From NCBI RefSeq assembly GCF_009718825.1, contig NZ_WNHB01000019.1, positions 1 through 64,000 on the forward strand: DNA of 64,000 nt, given 5' to 3'. The stretch is from Terrilactibacillus tamarindi (GTDB taxonomy: Bacteria > Bacillota > Bacilli > Bacillales > Sporolactobacillaceae). The translations under genes were made by a program, and so were the position numbers. Shown piece by piece: positions 8,866 through 18,131 of the stretch (within the stretch, counting starts at the first letter, position 1; the number at the start of each line of letters is the position of its first letter). The notes beneath the pieces are model-generated. The model was not told where the DNA came from, did no database searches, and saw nothing but the letters and a program-made list of their open reading frames with translations.

Positions 8866-9894
8866 TTATAACCCATTCATAATGTGAAAGATCGGAATCA
8901 GGATGGAGCTAAATAAAGAAAGCAAGAGGATTCCTATGAAAACGAGGGTTGCGGGTTGAACGATGGCAAGCCATGTCTGAGTCATCTCTTCTAATTTTCT
9001 CAGGAGAGTATCACTATAGAGCATTAAAGTAGACCCCAATCTCCCGTTATTTTGACCATGCCTGATGACTTCAATAAATTCACGTAAATAATAAGATCGT
9101 TCAGCTAGAATATGGTCTAGTTTTTCCCCTTTGATGATGGCTTGTCTGATATGCAATGCCTCTTGATAGGAAAAGGCTGTCATGTGTTGCTTTGTCATGG
9201 TGTCTAAGGCTTGATTGATGGATAAACCTGATCGCAGGAGACTGCCAAGATGGAAAGCGAAAGCTCGTGTGAAATAAAGTTTGATATAACGAGACAGAAG
9301 GGGAATTTGACTCATCACGCTAATCTTTTTAATAATCGGGATTTTTTTAAAATAGATAAAACAAACGCTCCCACATAAGGTAATGACCAAAATACCAATC
9401 CCAATAGATACCATATTGTGATTAAGAGACAACACGATTCTCGTTACTAAAGGAAGTTCGAGATTCAAGGAATGATAGAGTTTCATGAAATTTGGGATTA
9501 AGAAGGTACTTATAATAAAAATCATGATGATAAACATCCAAATTAAAAATAGAGGATATCGAAGAAGCTTACGTAATTTGGACCGATGCTCTTCACGTTT
9601 CAACATTAATTGACCACTCTCAATAAATCCATGAGCCAATTCACCACTTTGTTCAGAAAAGTAGAGGGTGATGCAACATTCATTAGGAAATTTCATGACA
9701 GTTAATACTTCGGTTAATGTTTCACCTTCAGAAAGCAAACGAAGCATCGTCGTCATTTTTTCTTGAATGATGTTTTTCTGATGCAAAGATTGTAATTGAA
9801 TAGCATCTTGAAGAGTATAGCCTTGAAGGAGAGATTCACCCATACGAATAAGAAATGTACCTTGAGAACGTCTATCCCATTTACGGTTGAACAT
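8866..9894 (-). CDS. comGB: Competence pilus inner-membrane platform protein ComGB
   Basis: A 342-residue GspF/PilC-family platform protein of the competence (type IV-like) pilus. It has two copies of the T2SSF domain: one around residues 10-130 ending in a membrane helix (about 108-133), and one around 205-320 ending in a C-terminal helix (about 315-338), with another helix at about 160-185. It works with the ComGA ATPase to assemble the transformation pilus. Its start overlaps the end of comGA by 14 bases. Normally comGC-comGG, encoding the pseudopilins, follow; here a terminator follows directly. Confidence 0.9.
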   Translation of the reverse strand: MFNRKWDRRSQGTFLIRMGESLLQGYTLQDAIQLQSLHQKNIIQEKMTTMLRLLSEGETLTEVLTVMKFPNECCITLYFSEQSGELAHGFIESGQLMLKREEHRSKLRKLLRYPLFLIWMFIIMIFIISTFLIPNFMKLYHSLNLELPLVTRIVLSLNHNMVSIGIGILVITLCGSVCFIYFKKIPIIKKISVMSQIPLLSRYIKLYFTRAFAFHLGSLLRSGLSINQALDTMTKQHMTAFSYQEALHIRQAIIKGEKLDHILAERSYYLREFIEVIRHGQNNGRLGSTLMLYSDTLLRKLEEMTQTWLAIVQPATLVFIGILLLSLFSSILIPIFHIMNGL

Positions 9895-10957
9895 AACGCC
9901 TTATCTGTCCTTTCGGGGCTTCTTGAGGAATGTAACCAGCTGCAATTCCTTGGAGAATAAAATCTTCAATGGTTTTGTATGAACGAGAATGTTGACGAGA
10001 ACCATGAGTTAACGTGTCGTGAAGAGGAATGCCAACTAAAATTTCAAAAATGCCTGTTTGTTTTGGTTGGTGGCGATGGGGACATTGTTTTGTACAGGAG
10101 GCTCCACATGTAGGACATTGTATTCTCACTAAGCGCTGAGAAATAACGCCTACTAAAGTTTCTTTTAGGTCAAACGTGGGAATGCCAAGTTCAGTTAACC
10201 GCTGCACAGTTCCGGGTGCATCGAAGGCATGAACAGTGCTAAGAACGAGGTGTCCTGTTAGTGCGGCTCTGACGGCAATCTTAGCTGTTTCGATATCTCG
10301 AATTTCACCTATCATCAGGATATCCGGGTCATGTCTGAGGAGGGCTCTAAAACCATCAGCATATGAGAAATTAGCTTTTTCATTGATTTGCATTTGTACA
10401 AAGGCATCATTTGGCCGCTCGATAGGGTCTTCAAGTGTAATAATTCTAGCATTATATCGCTTCTTTGCTGCTTGAAGGAGAGTATACAAGGTCGTTGTCT
10501 TGCCTGAACCTGTTGGACCGGAGACGAGTATAAGTCCACTTTCATATTTCAATAATGAAGATAGTTGATTTGTAGATTCTTGGAAAATAGAGAGATCGGA
10601 AATTCGAATGGATTGTTTCTGGGGTTGCAGGCGAATGACGAGACTTTCTTGATAAGGCGTTGGTAAAGTGGATAATCTTAAGTGGACTTCTTGATGGGAG
10701 ACTTTAGAGATCATGGCACCACTTTGGGGACGACGTTTTTCACCAATATCCATACCTGCAAGAAATTTAAAATGTGAGATCATCCTTTCTGCTTGTTCAA
10801 TGGGAATCATGTCTAATTCATATAGATAGCCATGAATTCGGAGTTCAATTAAAACATCGTGTTTACGTGGAAGGAAGTGGATATCAGAGGCTTCGGTCTC
10901 AATGGCATGTTTAAGGATTTGCTGACTTTTTAATTCAATTTCACTTATTTCACGCAA
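9881..10957 (-). CDS. comGA: Competence pilus assembly ATPase ComGA
   Basis: A 358-residue GspE/PilB-family ATPase that powers competence pilus assembly. Walker A is GPTGSGKTTT, followed by the Asp box (ITLEDPIE), Walker B (DILMIGEIRD) and the His box (TGHLVLSTVHAFDA). A CxxC pair motif region with four cysteines (CPTCGASC...CPH) lies near the C-terminus. I chose the TTG start at 10957: AAAGAGGGTG lies 6 bases upstream and the length then matches B. subtilis ComGA (356). A longer reading to 11053 would begin inside the preceding gene's terminator. First gene of a shortened comG operon. Confidence 0.9.
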   Translation of the reverse strand: MREISEIELKSQQILKHAIETEASDIHFLPRKHDVLIELRIHGYLYELDMIPIEQAERMISHFKFLAGMDIGEKRRPQSGAMISKVSHQEVHLRLSTLPTPYQESLVIRLQPQKQSIRISDLSIFQESTNQLSSLLKYESGLILVSGPTGSGKTTTLYTLLQAAKKRYNARIITLEDPIERPNDAFVQMQINEKANFSYADGFRALLRHDPDILMIGEIRDIETAKIAVRAALTGHLVLSTVHAFDAPGTVQRLTELGIPTFDLKETLVGVISQRLVRIQCPTCGASCTKQCPHRHQPKQTGIFEILVGIPLHDTLTHGSRQHSRSYKTIEDFILQGIAAGYIPQEAPKGQIRRYVQP

Positions 10958-11020
10958 TAAATCACCCTCTTTCACTAATTTAATATCTATATTCCACAAA
11001 AGAATGATTAGTCCTTCTTT

Positions 11021-11062
11021 TTTAAAATAAAAATTCCAAATACGATTTGGCATTTGGAATTT
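11021..11062 (-). terminator. Terminator after the ABC permease
   Basis: AAATTCCAAAT pairs with ATTTGGAATTT on either side of a 10-base loop, with a T-rich tail on the minus strand. It overlaps the permease stop codon and separates it from comGA. Confidence 0.65.
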
Positions 11063-12042
11063 TAATACACATCTTGCTTAGTAAAAATAGCAAAGGAAAA
11101 AATAATGGATATGACGAGCCAAATGAGTAGGACAATAAGGGAAAACCCAAGAGTCATTCCTGTAATTGGCGGGTTTGTGCCATGTATATAATGGGTTAAT
11201 TGTAAATTCAACATAAACAAATATTTTGCTGAATGCCATGAAGATACCATGTTCACTAAGATAGCGCCGGCAATCAGCGAAGCAAGCATGATGCCCATAA
11301 CGGCGGCCGTGCTTCGGATCAATACGGAAAGTAGTAAAGTTAGCGCACCTACTACAACACCTACAAACCAAGCTAGCCCATATTCAATCACGACATACTT
11401 CCAGAGAGGGATAGTATAAGCGCCTGTAGTATTAAGCGTGTTTCCATCGGCTTTAAAGCCTGTGATCATTGGAAGACTCCAGCCATTATATCCAAATATT
11501 AGCCCAGAAATGAGATATGAAAATAACGCCATACAAAACAGGATGAGAGATATGGATAGTAATAATGCAAAGTATTTACTCATTAATATCTTCCACCGCT
11601 TAACAGGTCTCGTTAAAAGTAATTTGATGGTACCATTACTATACTCCGATGAGACAAGATCACTTGCGATAACGAGAACTAATAAAGGTAGAAGTAAACT
11701 AATGGCATTTTCAATAAAGATGCGCATAAAAGTGGGGGCACCTGGAGCAGCGGGATCAATATTATGATCAAGATAATACTGTTGTTGGCTAACTTGTATC
11801 TTCAAGGTTTGCTTAAAGTCATTCGGGATATTTGTTGAATTAAGCCGATTTTGGGTATCAACAATTTTTTGCTGTAACTGAACGCGCCAATTGACATGTC
11901 CCATTTTTTCAATGAGCTCATTTGTTTGCTTATATTGTGCATAAGTAAAAAGGGAAACAAGAATAAAAATCATCACCATAATGACATATAAACGTTTTTT
12001 TCGGAGGAGTTTTAGTTGTTCGTTATAAATAAGATTAATCAC
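11062..12042 (-). CDS. ABC-2 type transporter permease
   Basis: A 326-residue membrane protein of the ABC-2 family, with an N-terminal helix (about 20-38), a long extracytoplasmic loop and five C-terminal helices. The cytoplasmic signature SSEYSNGTIKLLLTRPVKRW, typical of ABC-2 permeases of the BcrB/YhaP kind, is at about 132-151. Start chosen at GTG 12042, preceded by GGAGGGAAAAAGA; the start overlaps the ATPase stop by 8 bases, so the two are translationally coupled. Together with the ATPase it should form an exporter for an unknown substrate, or a peptide-antibiotic resistance pump. Confidence 0.85.
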   Translation of the reverse strand: MINLIYNEQLKLLRKKRLYVIMVMIFILVSLFTYAQYKQTNELIEKMGHVNWRVQLQQKIVDTQNRLNSTNIPNDFKQTLKIQVSQQQYYLDHNIDPAAPGAPTFMRIFIENAISLLLPLLVLVIASDLVSSEYSNGTIKLLLTRPVKRWKILMSKYFALLLSISLILFCMALFSYLISGLIFGYNGWSLPMITGFKADGNTLNTTGAYTIPLWKYVVIEYGLAWFVGVVVGALTLLLSVLIRSTAAVMGIMLASLIAGAILVNMVSSWHSAKYLFMLNLQLTHYIHGTNPPITGMTLGFSLIVLLIWLVISIIFSFAIFTKQDVY

Positions 12043-12946
12043 TCTTTTTCCCTCCAGTAAGTTCAAGAAATAAATCTTCAAGTGCAGGTTTCATTTTTTT
12101 TATTTCGTTGACTTGAACACCCTTATTGACCAATTTTTTATTCCAAAGTGAAACATTCTCTTCACTATAAGGTGTAATCAAACCCTCTAAATGTTCTGTC
12201 ACATCGGTTTCTTTTTGAAGAATTTCACGTGCTTTTGAGATGGGACTAACATTCCATATGACTTTCTCTTTAGTAGTCAAAAGTGAAGAAACCCTATCCG
12301 TCTTAATAACCTCGCCATTTGTCATAATGGCTACGCGATCACAAAGCAATTGGATTTCACTTAGTAGATGAGAGGAAACAAGCACGCTTAGTTGTGATTC
12401 TTTGGCTAATGAACGAATAAACTCACGCATTTCATGAATGCCGGCAGGATCTAGACCATTAGTTGGCTCATCTAAAATTAATAATTTAGGTCCAGAAAGC
12501 AAGGCTTGGGCGATTCCAAGGCGTTGTCGCATGCCAAGAGAATAGGTTTTGACACGATCATGAATACGAGACTCAAGTTTGACTAATTTTGTGACTTCCT
12601 CAATTCTCTTCTTATCGATGGAACGATCCATTCGGGCAAAATACTCGAGATTTTCCCGCCCGCTTAAATAATCGTATAGCTCAGGATTTTCAACGATACA
12701 ACCAAGCTGCTGCATGGCTTTAGTGAATTGCGTTCGAATATTGTGCCCAGCTATGAAAATATCTCCAGATGTAGGCTTAATTAAACCGACAATCATACGG
12801 ATCGTTGTTGTTTTACCAGCACCATTTGGTCCAAGAAAGCCAAAGACTTCACCGGGGAAAACATCAAAAGAAACGCCCTTGATGATGTCTTTTCGACCCA
12901 TACGCTTGTATAAATTCCGAACTGTAAGAGCGGGTTGTAAAGTCAT
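12035..12946 (-). CDS. ABC transporter ATP-binding protein (BcrA/CcmA-like)
   Basis: A 303-residue nucleotide-binding subunit. Walker A GPNGAGKTTT (about 39-48), Q-loop region, signature SLGMRQRLGIAQAL (about 137-150), Walker B LLILDEPTNGLDP (about 156-168) and the switch His (SSHLL, about 192) are all present. A C-terminal extension of about 80 residues, common in BcrA/DRA-type exporters, follows. It begins with ATG in a TAATG overlap with the upstream SGNH hydrolase stop and is coupled to the permease downstream. The three genes form one operon. Confidence 0.9.
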   Translation of the reverse strand: MTLQPALTVRNLYKRMGRKDIIKGVSFDVFPGEVFGFLGPNGAGKTTTIRMIVGLIKPTSGDIFIAGHNIRTQFTKAMQQLGCIVENPELYDYLSGRENLEYFARMDRSIDKKRIEEVTKLVKLESRIHDRVKTYSLGMRQRLGIAQALLSGPKLLILDEPTNGLDPAGIHEMREFIRSLAKESQLSVLVSSHLLSEIQLLCDRVAIMTNGEVIKTDRVSSLLTTKEKVIWNVSPISKAREILQKETDVTEHLEGLITPYSEENVSLWNKKLVNKGVQVNEIKKMKPALEDLFLELTGGKKSD

Positions 12947-13740
12947 TATTTTCCCTCCTCATGAAAGACAATAAGAGATACGACACGTTCAGCAATTAAT
13001 TGATACCCTTTCGTATTAGGATGAAATTTATCGCTGTATAAATAATCATTGACGTTCAGTTGAAAGAGGTCAAATGTTGGTACATAGATCATTTTTTTGT
13101 AATCCCTTGTTAAATTGGCGTTATCAACATTCCATTTGGAGACCATTTTTGACGTTAATTTGGATTGCTCTAGGTCGATGAATGGGTTGTATAAACCAAT
13201 ATGAAATACAGTGGCATGTGAGTTTAATGAACGAAGTGTGGAATAAACGTGTTTGGCATTAACAAGATAGCGTTTTTCAATCGAATTGAAATAGGACATA
13301 TTTAAATGATCTAAGGCAGCTCCACCTTGAAAGAGATCATTTGCGCCAGTTGATATAAGAATAATGTCTGCTTGCCTTAATTGCCGTCTGACTTCGGGCT
13401 GCTTCAATTGTTTTAGAAGCTCAGAGGAAGTTTGTCCGCCAATAGCATGATTGGTGACTTGGATCTTTTTTTTAGATTTTTTGATTAGCATATCTTTTAA
13501 ATCGCCAACGTAACCCTTTCCCTTGTCATCACCAATCCCTCGAGTCAACGAATCTCCTAATGCGACGATATGTACAGTGTTCGAAGAGTTTTTCTTTTCC
13601 TCGCTATTTACGTGATCCACTCTTTTATTTGACTGAATGGTGTCATGTTTATCAAAGACAGCCCAAAATAGACCTAAAAAACAAATGAATGCGGATAGGA
13701 TGGATATACTTGTGAAGATTAGGATTATTTTTTTATTCAT
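12946..13740 (-). CDS. SGNH/GDSL-family hydrolase, membrane-anchored
   Basis: A 264-residue lipase/esterase-like protein. An N-terminal hydrophobic helix (about 5-25) acts as signal or anchor. Block I is GDSLTRG with the nucleophilic Ser, the block II Gly is near GGQTSSEL, block III is GANDLF, and block V is DKFHPNTKGY with catalytic Asp and His. It resembles YpmR-like proteins of Bacillales. It probably acts on an ester at the outer membrane face. Start chosen at ATG 13740 with AAGGA upstream; the TTG 12 bases earlier would leave no spacing. First gene of the ABC exporter operon. Confidence 0.83.
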   Translation of the reverse strand: MNKKIILIFTSISILSAFICFLGLFWAVFDKHDTIQSNKRVDHVNSEEKKNSSNTVHIVALGDSLTRGIGDDKGKGYVGDLKDMLIKKSKKKIQVTNHAIGGQTSSELLKQLKQPEVRRQLRQADIILISTGANDLFQGGAALDHLNMSYFNSIEKRYLVNAKHVYSTLRSLNSHATVFHIGLYNPFIDLEQSKLTSKMVSKWNVDNANLTRDYKKMIYVPTFDLFQLNVNDYLYSDKFHPNTKGYQLIAERVVSLIVFHEEGK

Positions 13741-13884
13741 AAATAGGATCAATCCTTATTAGAGGTTAGCGAAATTCAATTCTGAAATTTTCATTTGATT
13801 CTATCGTACACTTTTTTTATGAAAAATGCCCATCTTGTGAGTGGTAATGTCAAGGTTAATAAGATATATACCCATGATCATAAA

Positions 13885-13930
13885 TTTATAAAAGTATCAC
13901 GATCTCATAAAATTTAAGTGAGACCGTGAT
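13885..13930 (-). terminator. Terminator after yqhG
   Basis: ATCACGATCTCA pairs with TGAGACCGTGAT (one mismatch) with a T-rich tail on the minus strand, 11 bases from the yqhG stop. Confidence 0.8.
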
Positions 13931-13940
13931 GATTGAATTA

Positions 13941-14726
13941 TTAGCTGAAGGCTGAATCATGTAGATAAAATAGGCCGCCGTTAATAAATTGGACATGAAT
14001 TTTTGGTTCATATTGAGATTTGAGTGCTTCTTTCTCTGAATGATAAGTCTCTGGTTTTTCTTCTTCATCATAGAATTGGTCTAATAAATGAAGATCATGC
14101 TCCCAACGCCGAATGGCATCACTCGCCCAATCATGAGTTTCCCCTTTCAACATTGTAACTAAGTAAGATTCTATACGTCTAATACCACTAAGGGGGCGTA
14201 TGAGTGGCTGCAGAGTATAACAATAATCGGGTATTTTCGGTGTTAAAGGTAGACTCTCAAGCAAAGACTGAAATTGATCAATCAATGTACCATTGATGAG
14301 TTGTAATCCAAGAGAAAGAATCCGGTCTTTCTTCACGTCACATTGGTAGCTTACTTTTATGTTAAGTCCTAGCCATGGTTTGAGAGCAATGGACTTATTT
14401 TCTAAGGCCGGTACGATATGAAAAAGGCGAATAAAAGGCGCTAACTGTTGTGCAGATTGAAAAATTTGATGTAATCGCGGTGATCCAAAATGGATAAACT
14501 CACCGTCACCCTCATCCTTTGGATCTGTTTTGAAAGTCAAAACAGCTGTTTCAGGTTGCTGATTTATTTTTTCCATGTAATGCCAATAAAAGGGTCGATT
14601 CATCAATAGCTTATCTAAATCTACGGTTAGTTTTACTTTTAATTGTGAGTGGTGGTTTTCGAGAATCTCACAGTTGTTTGATTTAAAATACTTATACAGA
14701 TAGTCATGAATCGCCGCTTGCTTCAT
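13941..14726 (-). CDS. yqhG: YqhG family protein
   Basis: A 261-residue soluble protein recognised by position and sequence as YqhG, found in Bacillales next to the SNF2 helicase yqhH. It is rich in aromatic and charged residues, with no signal or membrane segment. Function is not known; the tight pairing with yqhH (23-base overlap) suggests a shared role in nucleic-acid metabolism, which is inference. It ends with a clear terminator. Confidence 0.82.
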   Translation of the reverse strand: MKQAAIHDYLYKYFKSNNCEILENHHSQLKVKLTVDLDKLLMNRPFYWHYMEKINQQPETAVLTFKTDPKDEGDGEFIHFGSPRLHQIFQSAQQLAPFIRLFHIVPALENKSIALKPWLGLNIKVSYQCDVKKDRILSLGLQLINGTLIDQFQSLLESLPLTPKIPDYCYTLQPLIRPLSGIRRIESYLVTMLKGETHDWASDAIRRWEHDLHLLDQFYDEEEKPETYHSEKEALKSQYEPKIHVQFINGGLFYLHDSAFS

Positions 14727-16380
14727 TATGCATCTCTTCTTTCAATAAATCTTTTTCTGAATTAATCACACTAGATATATTGTCTAATTTGATCTGAATT
14801 TCTCCTGCCGATTCGGACTCTTCAAAAATAGTCTGTACTTGTTTATCTAGGTCACGTAAATTCAATCGCGTGAGAATGTCATCCAATTCACCAATCACAT
14901 TTTCAAAAAGGTGGATCTTATTATATAAAAGTTTTAAAATGTGATCTTCAATGGTGCCTTTTGTCGCGAAATTATAAATATGAACATCGTTTTTTTGACC
15001 TAAACGGTGAATACGACCGATTCGTTGTTCGATCCTCATCGGATTCCAAGGAAGATCGTAATTGATGATATGGTTACAAAACTGAAGATTAAGACCCTCG
15101 CCACCTGCTTCAGTTGCGATAAGCACTTGGGCATTGTTTTGGAAAAGAGTCCGCATCCAATCCTTTTTACTCCGTTTAAACCCTCCACGAAACGGAACAG
15201 ATGAAATTCCATTCTGCTGCAAAAACCATTGAAGATAAAGCTGTGTTGCTCGATACTCTGTGAAAATAATAACTTTATCATTAATTTTTTTGATGAGTTC
15301 GAGAGCTTTATTTGCTTTAGCCTGACTTTGGATGGCATTAATTTTGTCAAACAAAGGATCTATAATCTCATTAACTGCCGGGTTGTCAAATTTTTTTCTC
15401 ATATGATTTAAGGTCACATAAACAGCCTCTCGACTGGAGCATGCTTCTCGTTGCAAGGTAATGAGTGAGAATCCTTTAATATTAAGCTTGTTTCTTAGTG
15501 TGAAGAGGGAGTCATATAGATCACGTTCTTGATCTGATAAAGGAATTTCGATAGATTCAATAACGCGTTTTGGCCAATCTAATCCAGTGTCTTCTCGCCT
15601 GTTTCTAACCATCACTTGATTAACCAACGCTTTTAATCTTTCTTCATTTTTTACCTTTGTTTTTCCATCTCGATAGTGCTTTGTGAAGGCTTCAGCACTT
15701 CCAAGATAACCAGGCTTAAGCAATGACACTAAGTAGAAGATTTCACTTAAGCGATTTTGGATAGGCGTTGCCGTGAGTAAAAGGCAAAATTTCTTTTTTA
15801 ACGATTGGACAAATTCATAGTTTTTTGTTTTTGAATTTTTTAATTTATGAGCTTCATCAATAATAATAAAATCATAATCTTGCTTTAAAATAAGACTGCG
15901 ATGAGGTTCGCGTTTGGCTGTGTCAATGGATGAAATAACCACATCACATTGTTCCCAGACATACGATTTCCTTTGAGGAACCGCAGGAATGTAAAATTTA
16001 CTATTTAATTCGGTTGCCCATTGTAGGACAAGAGAAGCAGGAACTAGAATAAGGATTTTTTTCGCTAATCCACGAATCATGTATTCTTTGATGATTAAAC
16101 CAGCTTCGATCGTTTTACCTAACCCTACTTCATCGGCAAGGATCGCTTTGCCATGCATCTTTTCAATGACCGTCTGGGCTGTTTCTATTTGATGGGGTAA
16201 AAACGTGACATGCGGCAAATGTTCTGGTGCCATTAGACCTTCAAAAGTTGGAATTCGTTTTTCTTCTTCTGCATGAAAAGCAAGTTTATAAACTTCCCAA
16301 TTTGCCCAAGGTCCATCTGAGTCTATTCGGGAAATAAATTCGTCTTGCCAAGAATGATCAAAAATGATTTCAGGATCCAT
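14704..16380 (-). CDS. yqhH: SNF2-family DEAD/DEAH helicase YqhH
   Basis: A 558-residue superfamily 2 ATPase. Motif I is LADEVGLGKTIEAG (about 95-108), motif II DEAH (about 177), motif III LLTATPIQN, and the C-terminal helicase motifs V and VI are GGEGLNLQ and RIGRIHRLGQ. It matches the RapA/HepA-like branch and B. subtilis YqhH in length and position. It is a DNA translocase or remodelling enzyme whose target is unknown. ATG at 16380 with GGAGGGAAA upstream. Divergent from the glycine riboswitch and gcv operon. Confidence 0.9.
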   Translation of the reverse strand: MDPEIIFDHSWQDEFISRIDSDGPWANWEVYKLAFHAEEEKRIPTFEGLMAPEHLPHVTFLPHQIETAQTVIEKMHGKAILADEVGLGKTIEAGLIIKEYMIRGLAKKILILVPASLVLQWATELNSKFYIPAVPQRKSYVWEQCDVVISSIDTAKREPHRSLILKQDYDFIIIDEAHKLKNSKTKNYEFVQSLKKKFCLLLTATPIQNRLSEIFYLVSLLKPGYLGSAEAFTKHYRDGKTKVKNEERLKALVNQVMVRNRREDTGLDWPKRVIESIEIPLSDQERDLYDSLFTLRNKLNIKGFSLITLQREACSSREAVYVTLNHMRKKFDNPAVNEIIDPLFDKINAIQSQAKANKALELIKKINDKVIIFTEYRATQLYLQWFLQQNGISSVPFRGGFKRSKKDWMRTLFQNNAQVLIATEAGGEGLNLQFCNHIINYDLPWNPMRIEQRIGRIHRLGQKNDVHIYNFATKGTIEDHILKLLYNKIHLFENVIGELDDILTRLNLRDLDKQVQTIFEESESAGEIQIKLDNISSVINSEKDLLKEEMHNEASGDS

Positions 16381-16599
16381 CGAATGTTTCCCTCCAAATG
16401 CACTTATTTTGGCTTATACAACCATTAGAGGATAAAGCTAGTAATATAAAAAAGAAAAAGTCAATAATTTGTCATTTTATTAGAAAAAATGTTGCCAGTA
16501 ACAATCATGTGATGATAGGATATATATGTTAGTATGAACAAAAGTTATTTATCGTATTACAAGAGGCTTAAAAACTTGAAATCATGGAACAATACAATT

Positions 16600-16798
16600 A
16601 AATGTTTAGGCGAATGATAATAAGGGGAGAGACTGCAGATATTGCAGCGCCGAAGGAGCAAGCAACTAAATTTGTGAATCTCTCAGGCAAAAAGACTCTT
16701 ATTAGACGCACCTCTGGAGAGAGCTTTATTTTGAAGCCACCAAAGGGGATACCAGTTCTTTTAGTTACTTTTAGGAATTGGCAAACTTTCAGGTATAA
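16600..16798 (+). promoter_or_regulatory. Tandem glycine riboswitch
   Basis: Two consecutive glycine aptamers precede gcvT. The first (about 16622-16735) has GGGGAGAGACTG..., GCGCCGAAGGAGCAAGCA and CTCTCAGGCAAAAAGACT. The second (about 16728-16805) has GAAGCCACCAAAGGGG... and ACTTTCAGGTATAAGGACAG. Both show the family's conserved GCCGAAGG-like and CTCAGGCAAAAGGA-like cores. The second aptamer's 3' end overlaps the downstream terminator stem, which gives an ON switch: glycine binding should free transcription of the glycine cleavage genes. Confidence 0.92.
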
Positions 16799-16840
16799 GG
16801 ACAGGGGGACACGGTCAAAGGTGTCTCTCTGTCCTTTTTT
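16799..16840 (+). terminator. Riboswitch expression-platform terminator
   Basis: GGACAGGGGGACAC pairs with GTGTCTCTCTGTCC around an 8-base loop, followed by six T. The 5' arm is shared with the 3' side of the second aptamer. No other gene is visible in 16841-17010. Confidence 0.92.
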
Positions 16841-17010
16841 GTACTTTAAGCAAGTATTAGGTCTCTGTCTGTGCTTTATAGGCCTCGCAATCGGCAAGTT
16901 TTCTTTAACGTTTGTAATACAACAATAATAAGAATAATAGTCTGAAAAATCTGCCACACAGAAGACGGTCAATTTTCTACAAAGTTCGACTATTGAAAAG
17001 GAGCGAGGAT

Positions 17011-18120
17011 ATGGTTGGGGGAAAAAGAACACCACTCTATGAGATTTATAAACAATCAGGGGCTAAGTTAATCGATTTCGGGGGATGGGATTTACCCGTT
17101 CAATTCTCAAGCATTAAACAAGAGCATGAAGCTGTGCGTACTAAAGCTGGGCTTTTTGATGTCTCCCATATGGGGGAAGTCTTAGTAACAGGGAGAGATT
17201 CAGAAGCTTATTTACAATATATGATGACAAATGATATTTCAAACATAAACGTAGGGGAAGCCTTGTATACGGCCATGTGCTATGAAGATGGTGGAACAGT
17301 TGATGATTTACTTGTGTATAAAAAAGGAGAAAGTGAATTTCTACTTGTTGTTAATGCTTCTAACACTGATAAAGATTTTGAATGGCTCAGGGAACATGTC
17401 AAAGAAGATAGTGATGTTAAACTAACCAACTGTTCATCTGAAATAGCACAACTTGCGCTGCAAGGACCGCTTGCGGAATCGATTTTACAACAAGTGACAT
17501 CTGAACCTCTTAATGAAATGAAAGGTTTTACTTTTAAAGACAATGTTCTCGTTAATGGCGTCCCATCGTTAGTGTCAAGGACGGGTTATACTGCGGAAGA
17601 TGGCTTCGAAATTTATTGTCCATCTGATCAAGCTGAAGAGATTTGGACAAAATTACTCGATGTTGGTCAGAATGTGGGTTTGGTGCCATGTGGTTTAGGT
17701 GCAAGGGATACCCTTCGATTCGAAGGAAAACTCGCTCTTTATGGCCAAGAATTAAGCCGAACGATCTCTCCAATCGAAGCCGGTATTGGTTTTGCTGTAA
17801 AAGTTAATAAAACCGTGCCATTTATTGGTCAAGGTAGTCTTAAAAAACAAAGAGAAGAAGGACCAGATCGTAAACTTGTTGGAATTGAAATGATTGATAA
17901 AGGGATTCCACGTTCTCACTATGCTATTTTTGTTGACGAAAAACAGGTAGGAGAAGTGACAACAGGTACCCAATCACCGACATTAAAGAAAAATTTAGGA
18001 TTGGCTCTTATTCATACTGAATTTGCAAAATTGGGTCAACAAGTTGAAGTAGAGATCCGTGGGAAAAAACGCTTAGCCAAAGTCATTAAGACACCATTTT
18101 ATAAAAAAGGAAACAAATAA
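17011..18120 (+). CDS. gcvT: Glycine cleavage system T protein (aminomethyltransferase)
   Basis: A 369-residue tetrahydrofolate-dependent aminomethyltransferase. It takes the methylamine from lipoylated GcvH and makes 5,10-methylene-THF and ammonia. Family motifs seen: the N-terminal [19 protein letters not shown], the THF-binding [10 protein letters not shown], and the C-terminal GVEM-like and FYKKG end. Start chosen at ATG 17011 behind AAAAGGAGCGAGGAT; the TTG at 16993 would overlap that site. First gene of the gcv operon, under riboswitch control, 11 bases before gcvPA. Confidence 0.95.
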   Translation: MVGGKRTPLYEIYKQSGAKLIDFGGWDLPVQFSSIKQEHEAVRTKAGLFDVSHMGEVLVTGRDSEAYLQYMMTNDISNINVGEALYTAMCYEDGGTVDDLLVYKKGESEFLLVVNASNTDKDFEWLREHVKEDSDVKLTNCSSEIAQLALQGPLAESILQQVTSEPLNEMKGFTFKDNVLVNGVPSLVSRTGYTAEDGFEIYCPSDQAEEIWTKLLDVGQNVGLVPCGLGARDTLRFEGKLALYGQELSRTISPIEAGIGFAVKVNKTVPFIGQGSLKKQREEGPDRKLVGIEMIDKGIPRSHYAIFVDEKQVGEVTTGTQSPTLKKNLGLALIHTEFAKLGQQVEVEIRGKKRLAKVIKTPFYKKGNK

Positions 18121-18131
18121 GGGGGATATTC

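Noticed and set aside
10958-11053. Longer ComGA start
   Set aside because: It starts in the previous gene's terminator and adds 32 residues absent from ComGA; the TTG at 10957 has a good ribosome site.
16598-17035. Minus-strand open frame over the gcv leader
   Set aside because: It is the complement of the tandem glycine riboswitch and its terminator; composition follows the RNA.
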